From CAIWHR01 sp963724975 (GTDB lineage Bacteria; Pseudomonadota; Gammaproteobacteria; Burkholderiales; Casimicrobiaceae): a stretch of 64,000 nt of DNA. Shown piece after piece: positions 27,832 through 38,146 of this stretch; position 1 is the first letter of the stretch; the number at the start of each line of letters is the position of its first letter. The notes below the pieces were generated by a model that saw only the letters and a list, made by a program, of their open reading frames with translations, had not been told where the DNA came from and did no database searches. The position numbers were made by a program, and so were the translations under genes. The stretch covers positions 682,001 to 746,000 of the forward strand of contig CAVRXB010000005.1 in NCBI GenBank assembly GCA_963724975.1. The letters run 5' to 3'.

Positions 27832-29061
27832 CCGCCGCCGCGCCGCCAACACCGCACCCCGGTCCGCTCGCGGGATTGCGCGTGCTCGAGCTCGCCCAGA
27901 TCATGGCGGGCCCGACCTGCGGCGCGCTGCTTGCGGATCTCGGCGCGGACGTGATCAAGGTCGAAAAGATCCAGGGCGGCGACGATGCGCGCGGCTATCG
28001 CGAACCCCGCATCAACGGCGTCTCCGCGCCGTTTCTGATCCTCAATCGCGGAAAGCGCGGCATCGCGCTCGATCTCAAGCGCGGGAAAGGATCGCGACGT
28101 TCTGCTGCGGATGGTGCGAGCGACCGACGTGTTGATCGAGAATTTTCGCCGCGGCACGATGGAAAAGCTCGGCCTGTCCTACGAGGTGCTCGCCGCGGAA
28201 AATCCTGCGTTGATCTACTGCGCGATCACGGGCTTCGGTCGTGACGGACCGTTCGCCGACAAGGGAGGCTTCGATCTCGTCGCGCAGGGATTTGCCGGTC
28301 TCATGTCGATTACAGGCGAGCCCGGTCGCCCGCCCGTGAAAACGGGCAATCCGGTCTCCGACATCAATGCCGGCATTCTCGCCGCCGTGGGGATTCTCGC
28401 GGCGTACGCGCATCGACAGAAGACCGGGCGTGGCCAAATCGTCGACACCTCGTTGATGGAGGCTGCGCTGCAGCAGACTTACTGGCACGCCGCAAGTTAC
28501 TTCGCGACGGGCGAGTCCCCCGGCCCACTCGGCTCCGCGCACATTCTTACGGCGCCGTACCAGGCCTTCACGGCGCGCGACGGCTGGATCAACATCGGCG
28601 GCGCGAATCAGGCCAACTGGGAACGCATCGCCGACGTACTGGGACATCCCGAGTGGCGCGAAGATCCGCGCTTCGTGACCAATACGGCGCGCATGCAGAA
28701 TCTTCCCGCACTTGTGGCGGCGATGAACGAGGTGCTCGCGCAGAAGACGCGCGCCGAGTGGCTTGTACTGCTCGACGAAGCCGGTGTGCCCGCCGGTCCC
28801 GTCCACTCGCTGGGCGAGGCGCTGACGCATCCACAGACGCTCGCCCGCGGGATGGTCGTCGATCTTGTGCACCCGCAGGCGGGTCCAACTAAAGCGCTCG
28901 GCTGCCCCATTCATTTCTCCGCGACGCCAACGCGCGTGGAGCGCCCCGCTCCGCTTCTGGGCGAGCATACGCGCGAGCTCTTGCGCGAATGCAGCTATAC
29001 CGACGCCGAAATCGACGCGCTTGCAACGGACGGAATTATCGCCACCACCGAAGCTGCCTAG
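27828..29061 (+). CDS. CaiB/BaiF-type (class III) CoA-transferase (one frame break)
   Basis: About 410 residues of a family III CoA-transferase: LRVLELAQIMAGPTCGALLADLGADV at the N-terminus with the catalytic aspartate near residue 165 in VDTSLMEAA, GFGRDGP, and AYQAFTARDGWINIGGANQANW. The frame breaks once near 28083-28092 (GGGAAAGG run); removing one G joins LKRGK to DRDVLLRMVRATDV. It should activate the TRAP cargo to its CoA ester by transfer from another acyl-CoA. Overlap with the hydratase gene supports one pathway. Confidence 0.88.
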
Positions 29062-29075
29062 ACAACGCGAGGCAG
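29054..29075. terminator. Possible bidirectional hairpin between convergent genes
   Basis: CTGCCT and AGGCAG form a 6-bp inverted repeat with a 10-base loop between the CoA-transferase stop and the DUF1993 stop. There is no T-run, so an intrinsic terminator is only a suggestion. Confidence 0.25.
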
Positions 29076-29086
29076 TCGGATGCTCG

Positions 29087-29596
29087 TCAGTCGACGCCGC
29101 CGATGAAATCCAGCTTGCCGATCTCCACTCCACCTGCGCGCAGCAGCGCGTAAATCATCGACATGTGGAAATAGAAGTTCGGCATCGCGAAGTACCGCAG
29201 ATAATTCATGCCGGTGAACTTGACGTCCTTGCCGCGGACCTTGCGGACGATTTCGCGTCCTTCGGAACCGTCGATCTGTTCGGGCTTCAGCGACTTCACA
29301 TAAGCGATCGAACGATCCACGCGCGCGATGAGCTCAGCAATCGACTTCTCGTCATTCTCGATCGCTGGCGGCTCGGCGCCGCTGAGGCGCGCGCAGGTAC
29401 CGCGAGCGAAATCGGTCGCGATATGAACCTGGCTCGTGAAGGGGAGCATGTCCGGGAAGATCCGCGCCGTCAGGAATGCCGATTCGTCGATCTTCTTCGC
29501 CTGCGCGTGCGCGGCAGCCTTCTCCAGGATCGCCTTCATGTTGCCGAGCATCTTCACGAAGATCGGCGCTGACGCCTCATACATCGAGATGGTCAT
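29087..29596 (-). CDS. DUF1993 family protein
   Basis: A 169-residue protein starting MTISMYEASAPIFVKMLGNMKAIL and containing LPFTSQVHIATDF and YLRYFAMPNFYFHMSMIYALLR, all DUF1993 landmarks. The family is predicted to be a small helical bundle related to DinB-like proteins; its biochemical function is unknown. It is a single gene facing the CoA-transferase. Confidence 0.88.
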   Translation of the reverse strand: MTISMYEASAPIFVKMLGNMKAILEKAAAHAQAKKIDESAFLTARIFPDMLPFTSQVHIATDFARGTCARLSGAEPPAIENDEKSIAELIARVDRSIAYVKSLKPEQIDGSEGREIVRKVRGKDVKFTGMNYLRYFAMPNFYFHMSMIYALLRAGGVEIGKLDFIGGVD

Positions 29597-29644
29597 ACGT
29601 GATTCCCGGGTTCTTGGTGGCAGCGCGAGCCGCTGGCACCGGTT

Positions 29645-30185
29645 TCAGCGCCAAGGGGGAGCGCCGCGTCCGCGCACCGGCCCCTGTAGGGCAACCTGAT
29701 GGTTCCTGCGATGAGGAAAAGGACGGCGGAAGTTCGGAGCGCCCAGTACGACCACCCCCGCCGGATAGCCACCGAATGCCCATGCGCCGCAACCGAACCA
29801 CGACGGATCGCACCCATAATTCGATTGCACTGGAGGTTCCATCGCGTATTGCATTGGTGCTGGCATCGGGACGGGCACGTATTCAACCGCCGGCGCCTGG
29901 CGCTTCGCGAAATCGATCTCGTACTCGAGCTGCCGGACGCGCGTGGCGAGGACCTGAACTTCCGCCTGCGCCAAGGGATCGATACCGGGCGGAGCCGGAA
30001 CAGCCGGCGGGGCGACCGCACGCGCGACGTCCTGCACGACCTTGTCGACGCGCGCTCCCTCGGGCGGCGCGAGGTTGCTTACGTTGAGTATCCCCTTCGC
30101 GTCGGTCCACGTGTACACGTCGGCGCGCGCGAGCTCGCTTCCCACACGCGAACCCAAGAACAACCGCCAAGGCCAGTCGGAGCAT
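29645..30185 (-). CDS. DUF4124-domain exported protein (one frame break)
   Basis: A secreted protein of about 180 residues. The N-terminal signal peptide MLRLALAVVLGFA begins at the ATG at 30185. One base shift near 30140 (GTGTGGG) leads into ARADVYTWTDAKGILNVSNL, the DUF4124 core. A coiled segment (LAQAEVQVLATRVRQLEYEIDFAKRQ) and a proline-, glycine- and aromatic-rich tail follow. DUF4124 proteins are small envelope proteins of Proteobacteria of unknown role. Confidence 0.75.
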
Positions 30186-30237
30186 GCGCCCCCATCAACC
30201 GAGGTTCGACAACGCCCAGGATATCAGATTGCAGTGC

Positions 30238-31558
30238 TCAATGGCAAACCGTACCTGGCGCTTGCAAGACTTCGCGAGTGATGGCTTTTGCTGTATGGCG
30301 ATGCCGTTGCACAGTGTACTCGAAGCTTATGTTGTTGCCGTCGACGATGGTGAAGGTCGCCGTGCCCACCGGCGATCGTTGGCTTATCTTGTCGTGAACG
30401 GCACCGCATTGAAGCGCGGGCCCGGACGTGCCGGTAGAAGGTCACCGGAGTACACGCCAGGAGCGACTTTGGTGCCGATCACCACGAGCCACATCGGCGA
30501 GCCGATCGAGGTCATAGGTGAACCAGGTCGCGAAGATGGTGTCGTCCTGATGCGTGAGGTTGATTCCCCACCCGGACTCCGACTCCGCCGGCGCCGCCCA
30601 CCAGATGTCCTGATAGTTGGTCGCGGCAGCGAGGCTGGGTGGCGATGGCGCTTGTCGAGCAGGCGTCTGCGAGTTGCTGCTGCGTGATCGACTTGGTCTC
30701 AGGCCTGCCCGTTCACCTCGTAATCGAAACGTTCCGTTGTTGCACTTCGTGAAGGTCAGCGTCGCTGTTCCCACTTGGTCCATTCGCACGTGCTTCGAGG
30801 AACGGCATCGCGTTAAACGGCGGGCCGGTGGTGATGAGGAGGTTGGCGGTGTAGACGCTGGGCGACGGGTCTGTATTGGCGATCATCGCGAGCCACCAGC
30901 CCTTGCCGGTCGGGTCGTAGGTGAACCAGGTCGCAAAGATGAGGTCGCCCTGGTGCGCGAAGTTGATCCCCCAGCCCGATTTCGACTCCGGCCGGCGACG
31001 CCCACCACAGACCGCTGTAGTTCGCAGTGGAGGGAGCGCTTACCGAGGCCGATGCTCCGCCGTAGTTGGTCGCGACATTGGGCACGACGGCGCCGGTGCG
31101 CGTGAGCGCGCTGACCCCATCGGCGGGCAGGCCCGTGTAGCTCACGATATCCACACCGGCGTAGTTGAGCGTGCCATTGCCAAGCGGAAGAAAGCCATTC
31201 TGCACCACGTAGTTCGGGATCACCAGGTTCAGGGCGGCGAACCCTTGCGTGGCGATGAGCACGCCGCCTGTTCGCCGTCGGCGCCAGCGATGCAGCCGTA
31301 GTAATCACATGAGCCGCCGGGCAGGTCTCTGTCGAAAAAATAAGTGTTCGTCGTCATGCCCTGGGTTGCGGTCAGCGTGTGGCCCCCCAGCATGTTCTCC
31401 CCGTCCATCCCCAGCGACTCGTGCAGGACGATGAACTGGATGGTCCCGTCGGCGTTGGAGAAGATCTGTTCTATCTGGAACGTGTGATAGCTGGCGTCAG
31501 CCGCGGTTGCGGCGATTGCCAGCACGACGGCAGAGACCCAATGGATGAATCGGCTCAT
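30238..31558 (-). pseudogene. Exported protein with WW-P-ESGWGI repeats (multiple frame breaks)
   Basis: Starts MSRFIHWVSAVVLAIAATAADAS with a signal peptide and GGAGG ribosome site. Two C-terminal repeats can be traced through at least five frame changes. Each has the core WW-x-x-P-AES-x-SGWGIN, then FATWFTYD, GPPFNAMPF or equivalent and VGTATFTIVDGNN. The end VCH with stop is at 30238. The number of breaks in 1.3 kb is far above that of neighbours, so real decay is possible as well as sequence error. The repeat is common in Betaproteobacteria (recollection); its function is unknown. Confidence 0.65.
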
Positions 31559-31619
31559 TGCGCCCTCCTAGTCCTAATGATCGGGAAACAGGGCGGAAGA
31601 CTCGGGTATTCCTGGTTTG

Positions 31620-33470
31620 CTACCCCGCTTTCGGGAGCGTGAAGACCTGCATGGCGCCGATGTCGCCGGTCTCGATCTCGAGATGCCATTCATTTTCGGC
31701 CCCATCGGCCGGCGCATCCAGGAAGTACGACAGCAAATGGCGCGTCGGCACGAGTTCGCGACCGCCGACGGTGACACGCCGAAGCGTTATCGGACACTGT
31801 GCCGGGAGCGCCGTCGCCACGACGATCCTGCGTTCGCTTTTGGCCGTGAAGTCGATGCTGTGAACTGACGCGGGCGCACACAACGGCCGGGCCGGATAAG
31901 TGTCACCGCTCGCAACAGCGATGCCGCGTCCGGGATAGGGAATTGACTCGACCGTCCCTAAACGGAGGGCGCCGTAAGGCCGCGTTGCGCGCTCATCCGA
32001 AAGCGCCTTGGCCGAAAGCAAGTACAACGCACTCTCGCCAGGACCGGGCAATCCCCCCAGCACGACGCGCGCGCGCTCGCCGCAGTGCACGCGTGCCGGG
32101 ACGTTGAACTGGCTGTCCACGATGATCGTCAGGTCGCCGTAGGCACGTGTGGACCCCGCTTCGCACAGCGCGCGCCCCAGGGCGTCGAGATCCCATAACG
32201 GGAGGCTGTCGAGCCGCGCGTATCCCGTTTTCGGCCCAGTCCGAAGGTCCATCTGTCCCCCAAAGAGCGCGGGCAGCCGGACGTGGCCCTGCCCGGCTTG
32301 TATGAAGCGCGCGCCAGCGAGCGCGACGAAGCCGACGATCGCCGCACCGAGCAGCCCATCGACGAGTGGCCGGACGCCGCGCCATCCGCTGCGAGCGCAC
32401 GCGGTGAGCCCGAGCGCCTGCACAAACGCGATCGAGGGCATGAGCGCGTACACCATGTAGAAGCGTGTTTCGTTGCGGACCGCGACTATGACGAGCGCGC
32501 TGAAGAGGGTATACGCGAGCGCACTTGCGGTAAGCGTGCGCAGCGCCAGTTCGGAACGCGTCAACGCGAGGCCGACGCCGACCAGTACGACGACGTGCAT
32601 CGCGGCAAGAAAGATCCTCCACACGACGGCGATGATGGCCACATCGCCAAGGTAGCTGTCGACGACGAGGTTCGGAACATGCCAGAAGATGTTCGCGATG
32701 ACGGGGATCGCGTTACCGGGTCGGAATGCGTCCAGCGCGGACGCGATGCCGCGCGCGAAGCCGGCGAAATCCCTTGAATGCGTCGACGCGTCCACAAGCA
32801 GGGGCGCGAAGGGCAACAGGATCAGCGCGACACAGAGGATGATTTTCCATACCCGTCCCGCGCCAGCCGGGCCGATCCGCGGGAACGCGAGAACGAGCAG
32901 CAGACCAAGCGGGAGTGTGGTCGGGTGGGCATGCAATGCGAAGCCAAAACCCAGGCACGCCAGATACATCCATGAATAGGATCGATGCTCGACGGCTCGC
33001 CATAGCGCATAGGCGACCGCCAGCGACGCTGTCGCAGCAAGGCTCGGGTGGGCGACCCAGATCGATTCGAAGGCCGAGATACCCGGGAGCGCAAGCAGGA
33101 TCGCCCAGGTCAGACCAAAACGCGCATCGACCCATTCGCGGCCGAGTCGCCACGCGAAGAGGAACTTGAAGGCGGCAAGGAGCCCGACCGATGCGACCAC
33201 ACCTGTGATCGAGTGGAACGCCAGCAGCGGGACGGCAAGCAGGTAATACCAGGCGGGCCCGAGGTGCCAGTTATCTCCAATGAGGGGTCCGCTTGCGGGC
33301 CAGTCCTCCCCCACTGTGATGCGATAGGCGCGATTGATATCGCGCGCGAGGTCTGCCTCGATTGGCGACAGCAGATAGGGCGCAACGTAGGCAAGAAGGA
33401 TCACGCCGCCAGCAAGCAACGCGATCCGGAAGACGAACGGCGGGAAGGTACGGGTCATGCGTTCTCGCAA
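31620..33470 (-). CDS. Membrane glycosyltransferase of GT-C type (GT39/PMT-like)
   Basis: A 616-residue intact membrane protein with about ten hydrophobic segments up to residue 400, then a soluble C-terminal domain of about 200 residues. The first periplasmic loop (IEADLARDINRAYRI) carries acidic residues where GT-C enzymes keep the catalytic Asp. WHLGPAWYYLLAVP follows. It most likely transfers a sugar from a polyprenyl-phosphate carrier in the periplasm. No close family can be named. M5 at 33458 is an alternative start. Confidence 0.7.
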   Translation of the reverse strand: MRERMTRTFPPFVFRIALLAGGVILLAYVAPYLLSPIEADLARDINRAYRITVGEDWPASGPLIGDNWHLGPAWYYLLAVPLLAFHSITGVVASVGLLAAFKFLFAWRLGREWVDARFGLTWAILLALPGISAFESIWVAHPSLAATASLAVAYALWRAVEHRSYSWMYLACLGFGFALHAHPTTLPLGLLLVLAFPRIGPAGAGRVWKIILCVALILLPFAPLLVDASTHSRDFAGFARGIASALDAFRPGNAIPVIANIFWHVPNLVVDSYLGDVAIIAVVWRIFLAAMHVVVLVGVGLALTRSELALRTLTASALAYTLFSALVIVAVRNETRFYMVYALMPSIAFVQALGLTACARSGWRGVRPLVDGLLGAAIVGFVALAGARFIQAGQGHVRLPALFGGQMDLRTGPKTGYARLDSLPLWDLDALGRALCEAGSTRAYGDLTIIVDSQFNVPARVHCGERARVVLGGLPGPGESALYLLSAKALSDERATRPYGALRLGTVESIPYPGRGIAVASGDTYPARPLCAPASVHSIDFTAKSERRIVVATALPAQCPITLRRVTVGGRELVPTRHLLSYFLDAPADGAENEWHLEIETGDIGAMQVFTLPKAG

Positions 33471-33556
33471 GCGCCCTTTCCCTGCTCCTTCGGATCGCGC
33501 CCGTGCAGCCCGGCGAGGCGGTCATTCGAGACGGGTTCTCGCCACAGCAAACGCCG

Positions 33557-34821
33557 TCACAGGAAAAAACGTCCGGTAATAGTGCCCCACATGATCCACG
33601 TCGTGATCACCACGTAACTCACGAGCATTGCATTTTCCCAGCGCCCGCCTGCCGTGGGGCGCCAGACCTGGAACAGCGTCAATGCCGGCAGGTAATAGCG
33701 TTGCTCGATCAGCGGATGCAAGCCGACGGACAGTGGCGCCACGAGGTACATGATACGCAGCCGGGGTTCCGCAAGGTCGATGACGCACAGAGTCAACACC
33801 ATCCACGCGATGGGCACGAATGCCGCGGCGCGAATCCACGCGTACTTGGTCAGCCAATATAACCCTTCATTGTGCAAATGAAATCGCAGCGCCTCGCTAT
33901 TGTATTCGTGCGTATTGGCGTAGGTGCTGATGTACAGCCCGAATCCGGCGACCAGTAACGCAATGCACATCGGCCGACGGATCAGGTTCCGGATGCGCGG
34001 TAACGCCAGCACGTTCTGCGGCAGGAAGACGAGCCATGCGCAAAGCAGAAAATAAGCAATGTTGGTCGGGTTGAAACCCTACTTCGTGTCGTGTGCGATC
34101 GCCCACCGCAATGCCGTGGTTCCATAGAAAGAACGACAGGAATGCGAGCACCACCAGGAACAACGGCAAGCCGTGCATGAATCCCGCTCCGGAGCAGGCT
34201 TCGCCACTCGCGGCGCCATGCGAGAAAATCGGAATCGCCAAGCAAGATCAATAGCCATGCCATGCCAACCCAGACGATCATGTCCTGCCGCAATAGAGTC
34301 GCCGCGAGGCCGGCGACCGCTGCGAGGACGTACCGCCTTCGCAAGGCTCCGAGTTGCGTCGCGAGCATCGCGGCCAGCGGCCACACATCGGTATAGACGA
34401 AAAAGAAGAACGGGAAGAGAAGCGGCATGTAGAACCACTGGACCGTCCTGCGCCCAGCCTCCTGCGGCGCATACATGGCGACCAGCCGCCAGATGAAAAC
34501 CGGCAGCAACAGACTTCCCATCAGATTCACGAAACGCAGCAACGCGATGTCGTGGTTGCCGGTGACCCACTCCGCCAACGCCAGAATGGCGTGGTACGTA
34601 GGGATCATGGTCGTTCCGACGAATATTTCGAACCTTCCGCTCGAAAACAACCCTACCTGCGCGACATGCGATGCCTCGTCCACGAAGTAGCCAGGATGAG
34701 CGCTGATCATGGCGAAGCCCAATACGGCGCCGATGACAACGAGCAGCGTGGCAGCGAAACGGCCGAACCTTCCGATCCGGTCGCCGCTATTCGCGTCGGT
34801 GGCGTGCATCGGTGTTGTCAC
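33557..34821 (-). CDS. ALG10/DIE2-like membrane glycosyltransferase (two frame breaks)
   Basis: About 420 residues with many membrane segments, read through breaks near 34185 and 34078. The first loop FVDEASHVAQVGLFSSGRF contains the GT-C acidic motif. Later come WNHGIAVGDRTRHEV, FNPTNIAYFLLCAW and IEQRYYLPALTLFQVW, which parallel the GDKS..H.., LYF and RYY segments of eukaryotic ALG10, an alpha-1,2-glucosyltransferase that uses dolichyl-phosphate-glucose. A bacterial polyprenyl-phosphate sugar donor is expected. It follows on the same strand upstream of the other GT-C gene. Confidence 0.65.
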
Positions 34822-34918
34822 TCGCCTTCAGCGAAGCGAGAAGCCGGACGCATCGGATCGGGGGAGATTGCAGAGGGAGGGACGCGGCCAAGGGAAATTT
34901 CATCCGTGGCCGCGTTAC

Positions 34919-34948
34919 GCGAAATTGGTGGCCAAGGGCGGAATTGAA
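34919..34948. repeat. Partial direct repeat of the tRNA-Phe 3' end
   Basis: About 30 bases matching 34983-35014 with one missing T. The core of 23 bases corresponds to the CCA end, acceptor and part of the T-arm of tRNA-Phe. Such a duplicate 65 bp downstream of the tRNA could be an old attachment-site remnant or a local tandem duplication. Confidence 0.7.
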
Positions 34949-34991
34949 TCCCTTGGCCGATTTTGCGGTCCGCTTCGCGTCCCGCGAAATT

Positions 34992-35067
<76 letters not shown>

Positions 35068-35172
35068 ACGGTACTGCAAAAAACCTGTCTGGCCCGATTG
35101 GCCAAGATTGCAATTATAACAAGACGATGCAGTTCGCCGTAAGGGGTTGCGAAGGCGGACAAGGTGACGGGC

Positions 35173-36072
35173 TCAGGCAATGAAAAATGCCTGCAACGCG
35201 GCTAACGTCTCGTTGGGTGCTTCTTCGGCTACGTAATGGCCGGACGGCAACGCATGCCCGCGGACATCGACGGCGACCGCTCGCCAATCATTGACGGGAT
35301 CGAAATAGCGGTGGACGACACCCTTGTCGCCCCAGAGCACGAGCAGCGGACACGTCACCTTGCGTCCCGCCGCAACGTCCGCTGCGTCGTGCTCGAGATC
35401 GATCGATGCTGCTGCGCGGTAGTCCTCGCACGTGGCATGAATCGTTTCCGGTTTCGCAAAGCACCGCTCGTACTCCGCGAAGGCGCGCGGGTCAAAAACG
35501 TTGGCAGCAGATCCCCAGCCACCTGTTTTCTTGCGCAGGTAGTAGATTGGATCGGAGCCAATCAGGCGCTCGGGAAGGTCGAACGGCTGGATCAGGAAAA
35601 ACCAGTGGTAATACGCGGTGGCGAACGCCTGGTCGGTCTTGCCATACATCGTTCGCGTCGGCGAGATGTCGAGAACCGCAACTTGTTCGACCGCGCCGGG
35701 GTGGTCGAGGACCAGGCGATGCGCGACACGTCCGCCGCGATCATGGCCCGCGAGTCTGAACCTGTCGAATCCGAGCGCGCGCATGACTTCGACCTGGTCG
35801 GCCGCCATCGCACGTTTCGAGTAGTTGACGCTGCGCTCGCCGCCATCGGGTTTCGACGAGTCGCCATAACCGCGGAGATCGCTGCAGACGACGGTGAACC
35901 GTTGCGCAAGCTGCGGTGCGATTCGGTGCCACATCGCATGCGTCTGCGGATAGCCGTGCAACAGCAGCAGCGGTGGGCCGGCTCCGCCGATGACGCATTC
36001 GATTTCCGCACCGCGCGTCGCGATGCGGCGTTGCATGAACCCGGGGAACAGCAGTGCGTCAGCCGTACTCAT
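35173..36072 (-). CDS. Alpha/beta hydrolase, fluoroacetate-dehalogenase-like
   Basis: A 299-residue hydrolase. The nucleophile elbow GHDRGGRVAHR carries Asp instead of Ser, with the two arginines that bind a carboxylate. The halide-site His-Trp pair is in YYHWFFL, and the base histidine in SGHYVAEEAP. These match fluoroacetate dehalogenase (FAc-DEX) rather than esterases; some relatives act on chloroacetate only. It is 10 bp downstream of the Bug receptor gene and ends the sugar-acid operon, so its real substrate may be another haloacid or an unhalogenated compound. Confidence 0.82.
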   Translation of the reverse strand: MSTADALLFPGFMQRRIATRGAEIECVIGGAGPPLLLLHGYPQTHAMWHRIAPQLAQRFTVVCSDLRGYGDSSKPDGGERSVNYSKRAMAADQVEVMRALGFDRFRLAGHDRGGRVAHRLVLDHPGAVEQVAVLDISPTRTMYGKTDQAFATAYYHWFFLIQPFDLPERLIGSDPIYYLRKKTGGWGSAANVFDPRAFAEYERCFAKPETIHATCEDYRAAASIDLEHDAADVAAGRKVTCPLLVLWGDKGVVHRYFDPVNDWRAVAVDVRGHALPSGHYVAEEAPNETLAALQAFFIA

Positions 36073-36082
36073 CGGCGGGCGT

Positions 36083-37051
36083 TCAGTCGACTTTCGCGCC
36101 TGATTTCTTCACGACATCGGACCACTTGACGACCTCCGCCTTCGCGAACGCGGCAAATTCCTCCGGCGAGTCGGCGACGATTTCCGCGCCAAGCGCACCC
36201 AGCTTTTCGCGCACGTCGGGCATGCCGAGGATCTTGACGATTTCCGCATTGAGGCGCTTGACGACCGAGGGCGGCGTTCCCGCCGGCGCAAATACGCCTT
36301 GCCACGAGCCGATTTCGAATCCCGGCAGACCCGATTCGGCGAGCGTGGGAACGTCGGGCGCCACCGACGAGCGTTTCGCCGTCGTGACCGCAAGCGCGCG
36401 CAGCTTTCCCGCCTTGGCGAGAGGCCAGGCCGTGGTGATGTTGTCGAACGTCATCGTCACTTGTCCGCCGACCACGTCCTGCAGCGCCGGCGGGCTGCCC
36501 TTGTACGGAATGTGCTGCATGTCGACGCCCGCCATTGACTTGAAGAGCTCGCCCGACAAGTGCTGCGACGTGCCATTGCCCGACGAGGCGAACGTGTATT
36601 TGGTCGGATTTGCCTTTAATAGAACGATCAATTCCTTGACATCCTTCGCCGGGATGGCCGGGTTGACGACCAGCATGTTCGGCACGCGCGCAATCAACGT
36701 GATCGGCACAAAATCCCTGACCGGATCGTACGGCAGATCCTTGTACAGCGATGCGTTGATCGCGTGGGTGCTGATCGTCCCGCCCATGATCGTGTAGCCG
36801 TCCGGCGCTGCCTTCGCAGTAAATTCGGCGCCGACACCGCCTCCCGCGCCCGGCTTGTTCTCGACGACGACTGGCACGCCGAGCGCGATCGCCAGCTTGT
36901 CGCCGACCGTGCGCGCGAGGATGTCCGTCGTGCCGCCGGGGGCGAATGGCACGATCCACTTGATCGGCTTCGACGGCCACGCTTGCGCACTCGCCAGTGT
37001 TGCGCACGCCCCAAACGCGACCGCGATAAAAAGCGCGGCAACCTTGCTCAT
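36083..37051 (-). CDS. Bug/TctC-family tripartite tricarboxylate transporter receptor
   Basis: A 322-residue periplasmic receptor. It has a signal peptide (MSKVAALFIAVAFGACATLASA), then WPSKPIKWIVPFAPGGTTDILAR and NKPGAGGGVGAEF, which form the carboxylate-binding loops of Bug proteins. An AGGAG lies before the ATG. Lone receptors like this are very numerous in Betaproteobacteria and often have no linked TctAB. Its operon partners point to a sugar acid or haloacid ligand. Confidence 0.92.
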   Translation of the reverse strand: MSKVAALFIAVAFGACATLASAQAWPSKPIKWIVPFAPGGTTDILARTVGDKLAIALGVPVVVENKPGAGGGVGAEFTAKAAPDGYTIMGGTISTHAINASLYKDLPYDPVRDFVPITLIARVPNMLVVNPAIPAKDVKELIVLLKANPTKYTFASSGNGTSQHLSGELFKSMAGVDMQHIPYKGSPPALQDVVGGQVTMTFDNITTAWPLAKAGKLRALAVTTAKRSSVAPDVPTLAESGLPGFEIGSWQGVFAPAGTPPSVVKRLNAEIVKILGMPDVREKLGALGAEIVADSPEEFAAFAKAEVVKWSDVVKKSGAKVD

Positions 37052-37092
37052 TTTTTCCTCCTGAAGATACGCGCGCGGCGGCGCGGGTTGCG

Positions 37093-38145
37093 TCAACTGG
37101 ATGCGATGGCGGTGATCTTTGTTTCGTCGACGCCGACCGACGCTGCCGCTGCGAGCAGGTCCCCCCACGTCTTGTCGTCGATCTGCACTCCGTTCGCAAG
37201 CCGCGCGGCGCGATTTCTGCGCTCGACGTCTCCGGGTGCCAGCACAGGCTCACTCCGCTTTACCGGTGGCGAGGCTTTGACGAAATCGACGAAACGGCGC
37301 GCTTCAGCGAGCACGCCTCCCGATGGATCGTAGACCGCCGGCGCGATGAAGATCGACAGCATGTTGTTGCGCAGCACGTCGTCGTCGGGATCGGAACTGC
37401 GCCCGGTCGTGACCGCACCTGCAAGCAAATCGGTGATCATCGACAAACCCGAACCCTTGTGCGCACCGATCGTCAGCAGCGCGCCGCCATCGTAGAAATC
37501 CTTCGGCTCGATCGTCGGTCGGCCATGCTTGTCGACGATCCAGCCCTCGGGCACCTGCTCTCCCTTGTTGAGCGCGACCATCAGCTTGCCTTCGGCGACG
37601 GTCGACGTCGTGATGTCGAGGATCGCCGGATCGGCGCCGGCAAGCGGGACGCCGACCGCCATCGGATTGGTGGAGAGCCGGCGATCGCTGCCGCCGAAGG
37701 GCGCCACGCGCATCGCGCCCGACGTGTTGAGGAAGTGAAGCGACACTTGTCCCGCCGCGGCGGCGATCTCGGCCCAGTCGCCGAGACGCCCGAGATGGCC
37801 GCAGTTGCGAAGCCCGATCATCGCGATGCCGGTCTTCGCCGCTTTCGCGACCCCGAACTTGGTCGCAAATTCGCCCACCACCTGTCCGAAGCCGCGATTG
37901 CCGTCGATGATCGCGAGCGCGTCGCTGTCGAAAACGATCGATGGCGCCGCGTTGGGCTTGAGCCAGCCGGCATGCACCCATTCGAGGTACTTGCTCACGC
38001 GCAGCACGCCGTGCGAATCGTGCCCGACGAGATTCGAGTCGACGAGCCGCTCCGCGATGGAGCGTGCTTCCCCTTCGCCGCAGCCGCCGCCCTCCATGAT
38101 CGCAGCGACGATGGCGACGAGCTTCGGCGCGGCGATCGTTTTCAT
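37093..38145 (-). CDS. Ldh-family malate/L-sulfolactate/ureidoglycolate-type dehydrogenase
   Basis: A 350-residue NAD(P)-dependent dehydrogenase of the LDH2/MDH2 family. VDSNLVGHDSHGVLRVSKYLEWV contains the catalytic histidine near residue 46. SGAMRVAPFGGSDRRLSTNPMAVGVP and LTIGAHKGSGLSMITDLLAGA are family motifs. The ATG at 38145 is 2 bp from the end of the MITE-like element. It probably oxidises a 2-hydroxyacid or sugar-acid-derived product made by the dehydratase. Confidence 0.9.
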   Translation of the reverse strand: MKTIAAPKLVAIVAAIMEGGGCGEGEARSIAERLVDSNLVGHDSHGVLRVSKYLEWVHAGWLKPNAAPSIVFDSDALAIIDGNRGFGQVVGEFATKFGVAKAAKTGIAMIGLRNCGHLGRLGDWAEIAAAAGQVSLHFLNTSGAMRVAPFGGSDRRLSTNPMAVGVPLAGADPAILDITTSTVAEGKLMVALNKGEQVPEGWIVDKHGRPTIEPKDFYDGGALLTIGAHKGSGLSMITDLLAGAVTTGRSSDPDDDVLRNNMLSIFIAPAVYDPSGGVLAEARRFVDFVKASPPVKRSEPVLAPGDVERRNRAARLANGVQIDDKTWGDLLAAAASVGVDETKITAIASS

Positions 38146-38146
38146 C

